Shown piece after piece: positions 8,406-16,688 of a stretch of DNA of 53,521 nt (position 1 is its first letter; every line of letters begins with the position of its first letter). The position numbers were made by a program, and so were the translations under genes. The DNA lies in the NCBI GenBank assembly GCA_038831005.1, contig JAWBKZ010000007.1, positions 1 to 53,521 of the forward strand, in the 5' to 3' direction. A model generated the notes under the pieces. The model was not told the DNA's origin and did no database searches. It was given only the letters and a program-made list of their open reading frames with translations. The stretch comes from Ignisphaera sp. (GTDB lineage: Archaea; Thermoproteota; Thermoprotei_A; Sulfolobales; Ignisphaeraceae).

Positions 8406-9686
8406 CTATTTAGTTGAAGCTCTATGTATCTTTATCGGTATAGTGTGTACTGAACATGAGATACATGGATCAAATGCTACAGCTATCTTCCTAGCCATCG
8501 ATACTGTTTCTTCATCATCTATCTTTCTTCCTCTAAGTCTTTCTGAAGCTATATCCTCCATTGCAGCTAGATTTTGAGCTGTAGGTGTAACTATATCGCA
8601 TGACTCTATTCTTCCGCCTTGGTCAATCCTATATCTGTGATAGAGAATACCTCTAGGGGCTTCTACAACAGCTTCACATTCACAAACATCCATAGATTCT
8701 CTATCTCTGTATCTCTCATTCTGTATATGGATATACCTATAATAGTTGTTGAAGAACTCTTCTAGATATAGTAATGCTTCATATGTTTCAGCAATACGTG
8801 CCACAAATCCCTGGAATATACTCTCTAAAGGTTGTCTCCATCCATATAGCTCAATAAACTCTCTAACTGTTTTCGACAGATAGCTATAGAACTGGTTAAA
8901 TCTAGCTATAGGTCCAACTATATAGCTTTCAATACCTTTTATCCTATAGTGTAGAGCGTTTGAGTATCTTTTCTGAATACCTATAGAGATATCTCTATAG
9001 AATTTGCTTACACTATAGATCGTTCCGTTAAGAGAGATATGGTCACCTGTATGTGGATACTCTTTACTGTATATAGATGCTACAGAAAGTTTATGCTGAT
9101 GCTTTGGAACAGTTCTTAAACTTAGACAAAATTCTGCAAACCTTGTGAAACTCTCTATAACTTCACTAGATTCTCTATAGAGTTTCTCTATATCATTTCT
9201 CTCTGGTGCTCTATAGATACCGCCAATCCTTATGTTCACGACGTTATGGGATCTTCCACCAAATATCTCCATAGCTTTTCTAGACCATGCTATAACTCTT
9301 AAAGCATCTTTAGCTATCTTTGGATTCCTATCGATGAACTCTATAGACGATCTTGTATGCACGAGGTCCGGTAGATTTAGATAGAATATATGTATCATGT
9401 GGCTCTTAACTCTTTCAGCTAGATGTAGAGCAACCCTAATTTTTTCAATTTCTTCATCTACATCTATGCCTAGACATTTTTCGAAAGCTTTTGATGCTGT
9501 ATATACATAAGAAACACCACATAATCCACATATTCTGCTAACAATATCGATAGCACTCCATATATCTCTACCTCTAACAATGTACTCGAAGAATCTAGGG
9601 CTTTCAGAAATTCTGTATACAATAGAATCAACACTACCTTCTCTATCGATAATCACTATCTCTCCCTCTCCTTCGACTCTAGTCAA
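8406..9686 (-). CDS. hydA: NiFe hydrogenase large (alpha) subunit, sulfhydrogenase type
   Basis: Catalytic subunit of a cytosolic NiFe hydrogenase. Near the N-terminus is TRVEGEGEI, then the first Ni-ligand motif RICGLCG with Cys53 and Cys56. Near the C-terminus is DPCISCSVH with Cys408 and Cys411. Twelve residues follow His414 and are presumably removed by a maturation protease, as in other NiFe enzymes. Length (426) fits the group 3b sulfhydrogenase family. The start is TTG eight bases after the delta-subunit stop, with AAAGGG as the ribosome binding site. Last gene of the hydBGDA operon. The enzyme would couple H2 with NADPH through the other subunits and may reduce polysulfide. Confidence 0.93.
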   Translation of the reverse strand: MTRVEGEGEIVIIDREGSVDSIVYRISESPRFFEYIVRGRDIWSAIDIVSRICGLCGVSYVYTASKAFEKCLGIDVDEEIEKIRVALHLAERVKSHMIHIFYLNLPDLVHTRSSIEFIDRNPKIAKDALRVIAWSRKAMEIFGGRSHNVVNIRIGGIYRAPERNDIEKLYRESSEVIESFTRFAEFCLSLRTVPKHQHKLSVASIYSKEYPHTGDHISLNGTIYSVSKFYRDISIGIQKRYSNALHYRIKGIESYIVGPIARFNQFYSYLSKTVREFIELYGWRQPLESIFQGFVARIAETYEALLYLEEFFNNYYRYIHIQNERYRDRESMDVCECEAVVEAPRGILYHRYRIDQGGRIESCDIVTPTAQNLAAMEDIASERLRGRKIDDEETVSMARKIAVAFDPCISCSVHTIPIKIHRASTK

Positions 9687-9694
9687 AACCCTTT

Positions 9695-10462
9695 CTATAC
9701 ATCACCACCTACGAGCTTTTTATACAACTTGAAGCTATATCCTTTAACTAATGTAGAGACGCTATCTCTATCCATACCTTTATCCAGCAACACCTTAATG
9801 AACTCACTAAAGTTGTGTTCATCTATATCGTAGCTCTTTATACCGTAACAGCCATAGCATCCACGGTTAAACAATGGACATAGAGCTCCACATCCATTAA
9901 CTGTCACAGGTCCTAAACAAGCTATACCTTTCGAAACCATTACACACGATATATTCCTTCTTTTACATTCACCACAAACACTCTCATATATATGTATAGG
10001 CAGACCACCTAAAGAGAACTTCTTAAGGAAAGACGTAACTGCATCACTATTTACAGGACATCCGGGGAGAAAGAAATCTATATGTATAACTTGATCCACA
10101 GGTTTCACATCACCATAGACATCTACTAGATGAGGTTCTGGATATACACACCTCTTAACCTCATCAATACTGCTTCCCGATCTAAGGCTCTGTATACCAC
10201 CCATTAATGCACATGTACCTAAAGCTACAACAATTCTTGCTTTCTTTCTCAAATCGATCAATAGTTTCTCTTGTTCTTCACTAGATATAGAGCCTTCTAC
10301 AAACAGTATATCTACTTCATCAATAGTCTCTCTATCTACAAGCTCTAGAAAGAAATCTATTCTGTATGTCTTGATCATATCGAGATCAGATGTTAAAGAG
10401 TATATGAGTTCATTTATACAGCCGGAACAAGAAGTTGCTTTAACTATAGCTATACCATACAT
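9695..10462 (-). CDS. hydD: Sulfhydrogenase delta subunit (NiFe hydrogenase small subunit)
   Basis: Iron-sulfur small subunit that carries electrons to and from the NiFe site. Cysteine motifs for the proximal cluster are visible in order: ATSCSGCINEL at residues 9-19, GTCALMGG near 82 and PGCPVNSD near 125. Further Cys groups (CGECKRRNISC and CLGPVTVNGCGALCPLFNRG) would bind the medial and distal clusters. There is no twin-arginine signal, so the enzyme is cytosolic. Length 255 is normal. It is separated from the gamma subunit by one base and from the alpha subunit by eight bases. Confidence 0.92.
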   Translation of the reverse strand: MYGIAIVKATSCSGCINELIYSLTSDLDMIKTYRIDFFLELVDRETIDEVDILFVEGSISSEEQEKLLIDLRKKARIVVALGTCALMGGIQSLRSGSSIDEVKRCVYPEPHLVDVYGDVKPVDQVIHIDFFLPGCPVNSDAVTSFLKKFSLGGLPIHIYESVCGECKRRNISCVMVSKGIACLGPVTVNGCGALCPLFNRGCYGCYGIKSYDIDEHNFSEFIKVLLDKGMDRDSVSTLVKGYSFKLYKKLVGGDV

Positions 10463-10463
10463 T

Positions 10464-11324
10464 CTATATCCCTTCTACCCATATGTAGTCCTCTATATCA
10501 CTATAGCTAAAGACAGGGCCGTTTCTACATATGAAGTAGTGACCAAATTGACATGTACCACAAACACCTACACCACACCTCATCCTTCTCTCTAGAGACA
10601 GAAAAACCATATCTTTTCGGAACCCTCTATCCAGAAGTTTTCTAATACTTGTTCTCATCATAACCTCGGGTCCACATATAAAGGCTATAGAGTTACTTAC
10701 ATCAATATCTATATAGTCTATCAGATCGGTAACAAATCCAACATGATGCCTCCAATCACTTGAATAAGTATCAACAGATAGCATAAGCTTTGTGTTCGGT
10801 ATAGATCTATAGGAATCTAGTTCATATTTGTAGAGGATATCTCTAGGAGATCTAGCACCAAACAGTATATTGATTCTACCGAATCTCTCTCTAAATTTCT
10901 CTAAATACTTTACAACAGGTCTTAGAGGAGCTACACCGATACCTCCGCCAATGATAACCAGATCCCTACCCTCTGCCTCATCCAAAGGCCATCCTCTCCC
11001 ATAAGGACCTCTAATCCCTACAATAGAACCTACACCAACTTTATATACAACAGCTTTCGTTATAGCTCCAACACTTTTGATAGTATGTTCAATAGCTATA
11101 GATCTACCTATAGATGTAGGGAGACTAGCTATAGATATCGGTACTTCTCCTAAACCATAAACATAGAGCATATTGAATTGACCTGGCAATGCATTATAGT
11201 CATTGTCGATCTTTAGGGTAAGCGTCTTTACATTAGGTGCTTCTTCAACTTCATTAACAACCATAGCTCTCTTAACTGTGAATATGTTTTGTTTCTCTAT
11301 ACCCTCTCTATCCATATTCAGCAA
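10464..11324 (-). CDS. hydG: Sulfhydrogenase gamma subunit, FAD/NAD(P)-binding reductase
   Basis: Ferredoxin-NADP reductase-like subunit. It has an FAD-binding barrel with PGQFNMLYV near 42-50, an NAD(P)-binding domain with IIGGGIGVAPLRPV near 125-138, and a C-terminal 2Fe-2S loop CGVGVCGTCQFG plus a later Cys. It passes electrons between NAD(P)H and the Fe-S subunits. The first possible start is TTG at 11324, inside the end of the beta gene; the ATG at 11315 has an AAAGG element nine bases before it and is the more likely start. The 17-base overlap with hydB shows tight operon organisation. Confidence 0.9.
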   Translation of the reverse strand: MLNMDREGIEKQNIFTVKRAMVVNEVEEAPNVKTLTLKIDNDYNALPGQFNMLYVYGLGEVPISIASLPTSIGRSIAIEHTIKSVGAITKAVVYKVGVGSIVGIRGPYGRGWPLDEAEGRDLVIIGGGIGVAPLRPVVKYLEKFRERFGRINILFGARSPRDILYKYELDSYRSIPNTKLMLSVDTYSSDWRHHVGFVTDLIDYIDIDVSNSIAFICGPEVMMRTSIRKLLDRGFRKDMVFLSLERRMRCGVGVCGTCQFGHYFICRNGPVFSYSDIEDYIWVEGI

Positions 11325-12393
11325 CCTTTCTAAGTGTATCCCTTATATCTATTCCTAGAGGACACCAAGTAACACATCTACCACATCCAACACATCCTAT
11401 ACTATTTATCTGCATAGGATAGAAAATGAATTTATGTAGTACAAAATGTCTATACCTTGTATAGAGGTGGATTCTAAAATGACCTCCAGCAACTTGGCCA
11501 TAGGTATACGTTAAACATCCAATCCATTTGGCTACTCTTTTGCTAAATCTTTCTGAAACTTGATCCTCTATCTCGATACAGAAACAAGTTGGACACACAT
11601 AGTTACAGTTTCCACATCCAATACACCTAGATGCTAATCTGCTCCATAGCTCTGTATCGCTTATAGATTTCTTTAGTTTTTCATTTACTTCGTTAATCCT
11701 GGGTATACGAGCTTCTGTAGACCTCCTAGCTTTTTCTATAAGTTCTCGATATATAGAGACGGTATCTTTATCAGCTTTCTCTAGATTAGCTCTATAGATA
11801 ATCTCTCTACCAGTATTGCTACCATACTTAAACAGAACAACATCTTCATCAAGTCTAGCATAAGCTATATCGAAACCTCGATGAACATCAGGACCTGCAT
11901 CAAGAGCACCACAGAAACATGTTTCTCCAGGCTCTAGACACTCTTCAACAACAATACACTCTATAGAGCTTCTTCTTCTAGTATAGATAGGATGTTTATT
12001 TAGACCTAGAATAGAGTCTAGAATCATGATAGACTTTAGATCGCAAGACTTAATACCAAACAATACAACTCTATCTACATCAACAACATCACTATCTATA
12101 GATTCATAGTTCGGTAATACAATTGAAATTACTTGTTCAGGTGGATGGAGATATATCTTTGGTGATAAAAAACTATGCCTAAATCTACCACCTCTAGATA
12201 GTCTATAGAAGCCTGGTTTCTGAATATCAGAAACATTTAGAGGGAGATCATCTACACCATTTATTTCACCCCAAACAATATCTCCATCAACACTTCTATA
12301 TCCAAAGACTCTAGCACCATTAACAACGTTTTTGATTATCTTAATGATGGTATCTAGATCTCTACATCTACCAACGAAAAATTCGCTAGAAAT
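11308..12393 (-). CDS. hydB: Sulfhydrogenase beta subunit (4Fe-4S protein), apparent ATT start
   Basis: Electron-transfer subunit with two 4Fe-4S motifs: CIGCGNCNYVCPTCFC and, near the C-terminus, CVGCGRCVTWCP. Counting only ATG, GTG and TTG starts, the frame would begin at a TTG at 12063, inside the conserved piece LFGIKSCDL. That would lose about 110 residues. The frame is open for 110 further codons upstream and encodes family-like sequence (FLSPKIYLHPPEQVISIV). No ATG, GTG or TTG occurs there before the stop at 12400-12402. An ATT at 12391-12393 lies six bases after a perfect GGTGA (12400-12404), giving 361 residues, the usual family length. Alternatively a one-base deletion near 12359 displaced a TTG start. 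First gene of the operon. Confidence 0.82.
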   Translation of the reverse strand: MSSEFFVGRCRDLDTIIKIIKNVVNGARVFGYRSVDGDIVWGEINGVDDLPLNVSDIQKPGFYRLSRGGRFRHSFLSPKIYLHPPEQVISIVLPNYESIDSDVVDVDRVVLFGIKSCDLKSIMILDSILGLNKHPIYTRRRSSIECIVVEECLEPGETCFCGALDAGPDVHRGFDIAYARLDEDVVLFKYGSNTGREIIYRANLEKADKDTVSIYRELIEKARRSTEARIPRINEVNEKLKKSISDTELWSRLASRCIGCGNCNYVCPTCFCIEIEDQVSERFSKRVAKWIGCLTYTYGQVAGGHFRIHLYTRYRHFVLHKFIFYPMQINSIGCVGCGRCVTWCPLGIDIRDTLRKVAEYG

Positions 12394-12579
12394 GATGTAT
12401 CACCATCTATAGCGCTAATGCTACTCTCCTAAAGTCTAGATGTAGACAGAATTCAGACTTAAAAGCTTGGATCCAGATGTAGTTGTATATCTAGATGTAT
12501 GGTTATCGACTATGATGCTTCTTGGCTAGAGCATTAGTGATAGAAGTCTTATTTTGTTTAATCTTTCTACTTTTTTCTG

Positions 12580-13386
12580 GTGAAGAATAAATTGTTGATG
12601 GATGTTGTTAAAGCTGTTTTCTATACATGTGGTAGTTATCCCAAGATTGCTGCTCCTCATAGATACAGTATATCTAATGATTATGATCTCTGCATACTCT
12701 CATCTATTTCTTCAGCTATAGAGATATATAGCAAAGTTCTGAGGATTGTTGATGAGTTTAAGAGAGGTGAGAGAGGTTTAGGCGGTATAGAGATCGGTAG
12801 AAATATCGCTAGAGCTTTATCAACTACTCTACAAAACATTGGCTATAATATGTCTATAGAAATGTGTATAGCGTCTGTATATCTCATATATATTGATGTG
12901 TTTCAAGAAGAAGCTGAAGCTGATTTCCGTAAAGCTCTACGGAGAGTCTTTAACGCTACACTTTCTACAGATGCTCTAGACTCGATAGAATTTATCAAAG
13001 TTTTGAAGAATATTGGTGGAGGATACCATAATCTACTCGATAAAGCAGATATATCCGAGAGGAGAATATCTCTAGAAGGATTATCTCTAGGACATGTAAT
13101 GGATGTTCTATCGAAGCATCATCCAGTCTTTGAATGTTTCTCAAATGTACAGAAGGTTCTAGATATAGTCAATCAAGGTGATAAAGTGTATACCGAGACA
13201 CGAGATATTAATAAAACGTTATCAAGACTATTCATAGAGATTGCTAAAAAGAGTATAGATATACCGAGAGAATCGTTAACAGAGCTACTTAAGGTAGATA
13301 CAATATATAGAAAGAAAGGTATAGATCTAGGCCATATAGTCCCATGCCTAGTCTATCCAGCTCTATACATTATAAAACAGAAGTAG
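12580..13386 (+). CDS. Helical protein, possibly a divergent CitG-family (triphosphoribosyl-dephospho-CoA synthase-like) member
   Basis: 268 residues, nearly all helical, no membrane span. The N-terminal part (YPKIAAPHRYSISNDYDL, then SSISSAIEIY) has the spacing of the archaeal CitG-like motif, where KPG, an Arg and acidic residues precede a Ser-Ala helix. The later GGYHNLLDK and LSLGHVMDVLSKHHPVF are also reminiscent of that family. The glycine-rich Asn motif of true CitG is poorly kept (QNIGYNMSIEMC), so activity is uncertain. The start is GTG at 12580 with no ribosome binding site, suggesting a leaderless message; the ATG at 12598 is an alternative. It is divergent from the hydrogenase operon. 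Function remains open. Confidence 0.45.
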   Translation: MKNKLLMDVVKAVFYTCGSYPKIAAPHRYSISNDYDLCILSSISSAIEIYSKVLRIVDEFKRGERGLGGIEIGRNIARALSTTLQNIGYNMSIEMCIASVYLIYIDVFQEEAEADFRKALRRVFNATLSTDALDSIEFIKVLKNIGGGYHNLLDKADISERRISLEGLSLGHVMDVLSKHHPVFECFSNVQKVLDIVNQGDKVYTETRDINKTLSRLFIEIAKKSIDIPRESLTELLKVDTIYRKKGIDLGHIVPCLVYPALYIIKQK

Positions 13387-13422
13387 AGACTCATACAATA
13401 GTGTAACTATACAAAAAGGATC

Positions 13423-13484
13423 TGTTTCAGACGGCTACGGCACCAACATCATTACTCAGATGTGCCACGGCTCATCATCTACAG
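13423..13484 (-). ncRNA. C/D box small RNA (2'-O-methylation guide)
   Basis: Read on the minus strand this stretch shows every box in order: C box ATGATGA (13472-13478), a 12-base spacer, D' box CTGA (13456-13459), a 3-base gap, C' box ATGATGT (13446-13452), a 15-base spacer and D box CTGA (13427-13430). CTGT before the C box pairs with ACAG after the D box, giving the short terminal stem of a kink-turn. The spacers are GC-richer than their surroundings (GCCGTGGCACAT and TGGTGCCGTAGCCGT), as expected for rRNA or tRNA guides. Targets were not identified. It lies alone between the CitG-like gene and XPD. Confidence 0.72.
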
Positions 13485-13642
13485 CAAACCGCACTAAAAA
13501 ATTTTGAGAACTGAATATATTGCTTTCTGATCCTAACTGTCGTATGAGGGTTAATGTATCTAGAAGCTGTAGTAGATATGTTTATGTAGTGTGAAAGAAG
13601 GTGGATAGCTGAAGAACCTATACTTATGTTTATCTAGCCGGT

Positions 13643-15451
13643 TTACTGGTTAAGTGATGATACTATCTTTTCTATTGTGTTGATGCTGTCTGTAACAGCT
13701 TTTATGTTTAGCTTTATCTTTTCTAAAAGTTTCTTCTGTCGATACCTTCTATCTGCTAACACTATAAGTGCATAATCTTTTTCTGATCTTATGGCTCTAC
13801 CAACTGCTTGAAGAACTCTCATTATAGCTAGATCTCTATAGTATTCTGTATAAATGTATCCTTTCTTCTGCAGATCTCTTTTAATGAACTCTATATAGTC
13901 GTCTGGCTGAGGATAAGGTACACCAACAACAACTACAGTTTTAATCAAGCTCTCTCCATTTACTGTAAGCTCTATTCCTTCAGCTAACCTACCACCTGCA
14001 ACAGTATTTACCACAACTTTCTCTTTTCTCGCTATCTCGTCTATTATCTGTGATAATGGTTTTAGAGATTCTATAACCATCTCTATATCGCTGGAGATAA
14101 GCGATACTATAGAGTTCATAACCTCATAGCTAGGGTAGATAACCATAATCACACCTCCTCTATGAACTCTGTAGAGAGTCTCGATGAGCTTGCTATATGT
14201 TTTAAACATTCTTTCTGTTCTCTCTCTATAGCTTGTTGTAGCACCTGTAAACATTATTGCTACAGCATTTTCTCTCAGATAGTTCCTAGCTCCATATTCT
14301 TCAACATCTACAACCTCTATATGCTTCTTGATCCCTACGCCTTTCTCGATAAATGATTTATCTGGAGAAGTACCACTCATAAGTATAGCTGATGGGAATT
14401 GCTCAATAATTTCTCTAACTACATCGAAATCTATAGGTAGTGTATGTATCGTTAATCCTTTAGGTCTTTCTCTAGACACAAATATCTCGAAATGATTGTT
14501 TACAGCTGATTTAACGAACTTAGCTACTCTATATATCGATAAATCAAGATCCTCTACATTATCTATATCATTATGTTCTCTAAACATCTCGAGCGATGCT
14601 TCAATAGCTATCTCCATCAACCTATCTGCTACCCCTTTATCAAGACCCACTCTATCTCTACCTATGAATGTGTATCCTTTCCCAACATCATCTACCTTAA
14701 TACTGGTTAGATTCTTTAGAAAATCCAGAGTATCTGTATCTAGAGAAAGTTCTTCTAATTCTCTGATAGCTCTATCTAGAACATCTATAGATATTGATTC
14801 ACCCATCAAGCTACCTATATTCAGTATATTGTGTGCTTCGTCAATAACTAGAAGTGTTTGTGAAAAATCTCTATCACTAAATATCCAGCTCTTGATGCTC
14901 TCCTTAAATATGTATGGATATGTAGCTACATAGAGATCTACATAATCCAGTAACTCAAGAGATGTGAAGTAGGGACAAACACCAATTTCTTTAGACAATC
15001 TATCTGCAAAATCTGTATGGTCTCTAGAACTCGATATCGATGAGAATATCTGGGGAATATCTAGAGATCTCGTTCTTCTATAGTATTCACATAAACCCTT
15101 AATCCTTAGCAAACTACATACAGCCCAAAATCCATCAGATGATATGTTTTTACCTCTAGCAAGAGGACACATTCTAGCTATACTATATAGTATCGAGAAT
15201 CTCATCCCAACTTTCCTACCATCTCTAATAACAGGATCAAGCTCATTTCTAGTTCTAACCACATAGAATACCTTATCAAATCTACCTTCATCAACTAGAG
15301 CTCTAGATGCATACAGAATAGAAATAGTTTTACCGAAACCTGTTGGAGCAGACACAATAGCTACAACATCTTCTCTAAGATTCGTATAGAGAAATTTCGA
15401 GAGCTCTATCTGCCCAATTCTAGGTCTATCGTAGGGAAACTTGTTCACCAA
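13643..15451 (-). CDS. xpd: XPD/Rad3-family Fe-S DNA helicase
   Basis: Superfamily 2 5'-3' DNA helicase. Walker A is APTGFGKT at residues 35-42, followed by four cysteines at about 95, 112, 121 and 159 that match the XPD 4Fe-4S cluster domain. The DEAH box (VIDEAHN) is at about 202-208, and motif VI (QAVGRAIRSEKD) is near the C-terminus. Length (602) is slightly above other archaeal XPDs. The protein would unwind DNA during repair. The start is TTG at 15451, with GTG next. A GGTGA lies just inside the coding region rather than before it, so translation may be leaderless. It is divergently arranged with the HypE-like gene. Confidence 0.92.
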   Translation of the reverse strand: MVNKFPYDRPRIGQIELSKFLYTNLREDVVAIVSAPTGFGKTISILYASRALVDEGRFDKVFYVVRTRNELDPVIRDGRKVGMRFSILYSIARMCPLARGKNISSDGFWAVCSLLRIKGLCEYYRRTRSLDIPQIFSSISSSRDHTDFADRLSKEIGVCPYFTSLELLDYVDLYVATYPYIFKESIKSWIFSDRDFSQTLLVIDEAHNILNIGSLMGESISIDVLDRAIRELEELSLDTDTLDFLKNLTSIKVDDVGKGYTFIGRDRVGLDKGVADRLMEIAIEASLEMFREHNDIDNVEDLDLSIYRVAKFVKSAVNNHFEIFVSRERPKGLTIHTLPIDFDVVREIIEQFPSAILMSGTSPDKSFIEKGVGIKKHIEVVDVEEYGARNYLRENAVAIMFTGATTSYRERTERMFKTYSKLIETLYRVHRGGVIMVIYPSYEVMNSIVSLISSDIEMVIESLKPLSQIIDEIARKEKVVVNTVAGGRLAEGIELTVNGESLIKTVVVVGVPYPQPDDYIEFIKRDLQKKGYIYTEYYRDLAIMRVLQAVGRAIRSEKDYALIVLADRRYRQKKLLEKIKLNIKAVTDSINTIEKIVSSLNQ

Positions 15452-15583
15452 GACGAGATACCTATATACTTGTTCCGTAGATAAGATATAGGTCTATACT
15501 TCAATAGCTTTTGAACCTATATAGTATATAGAGATAAAAACACTAATCAAACTATACTCCACATGAAATTTATGGTGATCTTG

Positions 15584-16603
15584 TTGAGCGGTAAACTACC
15601 TCCAGAACTATTAACAAGATATATATTGAGTAGAACAGGTATTAGAGATCCCTCGGTTATAGTCGGCCCCTCTATAGGTGAAGATGCCGCTATCATAGAT
15701 ATCGGTAATGGGAAAATTTTGGTAATGCATGTCGATCCTATAACTGGTGCTGTAGAGAATATTGGGTGGCTTGCTGTCCATATAGCATGTAACGATATTG
15801 CTGTTAGAGGTGTTAAGCCTAGATGGCTTCTTCCTGTACTCTTTCTACCTAGAGATATAGATGAATCAGTTATAGACTCTATAACCAAGGGTATAGATGA
15901 AGCTACTAAAGATTTAGAGGTATCTATTGTTGGTGGACATTCTGAATATACTCTAGATCTAGATAGAGTGCTTATATCTATGACTGCTATAGGTGTTGGA
16001 GATAAGAATAGATATGTTTCGACAAGAGGAGCTAGAGTAGGCGATGTTGTTATTGTAACCAAGACTATAGCTATAGAGGGTACAGCTATCCTGTCTACAG
16101 ACTTTAGAGATATCTTGATTAAGCTTGGCGTTTCTAGCGATATTGTTGAAAGAGGAAGCAGATTCATTAAGGATATAAGTGTTGTTAGAGAAGCTCTAGC
16201 TCTAGCTGAAGCAGGCTATGTATCTTCAATGCATGATCCTACTGAAGGAGGTTTGCTTGGAGGCTTAATAGAGATAGCGTATGCATCTAATAAAACTATA
16301 GAGGTTTGGGAAGAATCGATACCTATAGCTGAAGAGACTATGGCTATAGCTAGTGCTCTTAAGATAGATCCACTAAGACTGATAAGCTCAGGTACATTAA
16401 TAGCTGTAGTCTCTAGTAATAGAGTTGATGAAGCTTTAAACTTGTTGAATAGCTTGGGAATAAGAGCAACAGTTATAGGTAGAGTTGTAGATGCTCTAGA
16501 TGGTTATGTCATTCTCCATAAAGAGAACGGATCTATAGAGAAGATAGCTACACTATACGTAAGAGATGAACTCTATAGAGTTTGGGAAAAATGGCGTAGA
16601 TAG
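15584..16603 (+). CDS. HypE-like AIR synthase-family protein without the C-terminal cysteine
   Basis: PurM/HypE fold: GKLPPELL start, IGEDAAIIDIG near 40, VHIACNDIAVRGVKPRW near 75-90, IVGGHSEYT near 115, and the late ATP-binding loop SMHDPTEGGLLGGL near 215. These match HypE, which dehydrates a carbamoylated C-terminal Cys to make the hydrogenase cyanide ligands. True HypE ends in PRIC, but this protein ends in WEKWRR with no terminal Cys. It is therefore either a paralogue with another AIR-synthase-like reaction or an altered HypE. An ATG at 15563 is in frame, but GGTGA at 15574-15578 with a 5-base spacer points to the TTG at 15584. Confidence 0.78.
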   Translation: MSGKLPPELLTRYILSRTGIRDPSVIVGPSIGEDAAIIDIGNGKILVMHVDPITGAVENIGWLAVHIACNDIAVRGVKPRWLLPVLFLPRDIDESVIDSITKGIDEATKDLEVSIVGGHSEYTLDLDRVLISMTAIGVGDKNRYVSTRGARVGDVVIVTKTIAIEGTAILSTDFRDILIKLGVSSDIVERGSRFIKDISVVREALALAEAGYVSSMHDPTEGGLLGGLIEIAYASNKTIEVWEESIPIAEETMAIASALKIDPLRLISSGTLIAVVSSNRVDEALNLLNSLGIRATVIGRVVDALDGYVILHKENGSIEKIATLYVRDELYRVWEKWRR

Positions 16604-16688
16604 TATAGGTAGAAGCTATAGAGACATACATAGTGTTTGGTAAAGGATCTCTATATAGATACACCATATCTATAGGTTTACTCTATAT

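Noticed and set aside
12063-12065. TTG at 12063 as the real start of hydB
   Set aside because: It falls within the conserved LFGIKSCDL strand and would remove about 110 residues that are encoded in frame and look like the family.
14162-14933. Plus-strand open frames opposite xpd
   Set aside because: They are antisense shadows of a gene with complete helicase motifs.
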